Shown here one piece after another: positions 32,802 through 32,895 of a stretch of 32,895 nt of DNA. Position numbers and translations under genes: made by a program. This DNA is from Streptomyces sp. TBY4. Lineage in GTDB: Bacteria > Actinomycetota > Actinomycetes > Streptomycetales > Streptomycetaceae. The stretch lies in the NCBI RefSeq assembly GCF_024213195.1, contig NZ_JANAVF010000030.1, positions 1-32,895 of the forward strand, in the 5' to 3' direction. The stretch's first letter is position 1, and each line of letters starts with the position of its first letter. Under the pieces are notes generated by a model, which saw only the letters and a list, made by a program, of their open reading frames with translations, was not told where the DNA came from and ran no database searches.

Positions 32802-32895
32802 GCCTAGGCCGTCTCTTTCGGATCTTGCCTGGCCCGCGCCGCCCGGCACCGCACCTCGCCGCGCTGCCGGGGCACCCGAGTACGTCCAGTACGCG
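32802..32895. repeat. Possible dispersed Streptomyces intergenic repeat (partial)
   Basis: The last ~95 bases contain TCTCTTTCGGATCTTGCCTG, CCGGCACCGCACCTCGCCGC and GAGTACGTCCAGTACGCG. This resembles a sequence I recall recurring between genes in many Streptomyces chromosomes. Within the window it occurs once, so its repeat status is from memory. It contains TACGTCCAGTACG, a near inverted repeat, and no gene. It runs off the window end. Confidence 0.4.

Overview
This window is high-GC chromosomal DNA from a Streptomyces or a close actinomycete. The signs are extreme third-position GC, many GTG starts, 4-nt stop/start overlaps, leaderless-type promoters, a DUF5999 protein, and a gene order that matches Streptomyces from memory (the S. 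coelicolor SCO1378-SCO1389 neighbourhood). It opens with the last bases of a 5S rRNA gene and its terminator, so an rRNA operon lies just upstream.

Region 1 (184-16150) is a conserved actinobacterial core: a CDP-alcohol phosphatidyltransferase; a mannose-1-phosphate guanylyltransferase with a degenerate phosphomutase half; a DUF881-Sbp-DUF881 membrane trio; a GarA/OdhI-like FHA protein; the MerR regulator FtsR; a DUF151 bifunctional-nuclease protein; a second MerR regulator; DNA polymerase IV; a PRC-barrel protein; and a tandem glycine riboswitch upstream of gcvP. The order follows M. tuberculosis Rv1822-Rv1832, with manC and dinB added and gcvH missing. The oddest gene is dinB. About 455 residues of Gly/Gln-rich tandem repeat sit between its clamp-binding motif and a conserved C-terminal module. 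A further 0.84 kb of repeat-rich, gene-free DNA follows, including a heptanucleotide satellite.

Region 2 (16175-21964) holds a DUF5999 protein, an unrecognised protein, a glutamate-cysteine ligase family 2 (YbdK-like) protein behind a perfect 16-bp palindrome, a CPBP-family membrane protease, a PhzF-family epimerase and another unrecognised protein.

Region 3 (22046-26994) is a compact, cargo-free Tn7-like transposon of 4.95 kb. It has a translationally overlapped tnsA-tnsB-tnsC-tniQ operon, three transposase-binding-like repeats at the left end and four at the right. A promoter is embedded among the left-end repeats, and the TniQ-like protein carries four tandem zinc-finger modules. No target-site duplication is visible.

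Region 4 (27000-32895) holds a PadR regulator with a palindrome-rich promoter, a convergent SRPBCC protein, two EamA-family exporters (the second behind a probable leaderless 11-codon leader ORF with hairpins), and an FMN-binding split-barrel protein divergent from a MocR-type (GntR/aminotransferase) regulator. The last ~95 bases look like a dispersed intergenic repeat.

Functionally, the core joins envelope and lipid metabolism, cell-division control (FtsR, second MerR), FHA-mediated control of central metabolism and glycine catabolism. The transposon and the repeat tracts are the accessory, fast-evolving parts. All family assignments are from reading the sequence; no database search was run.
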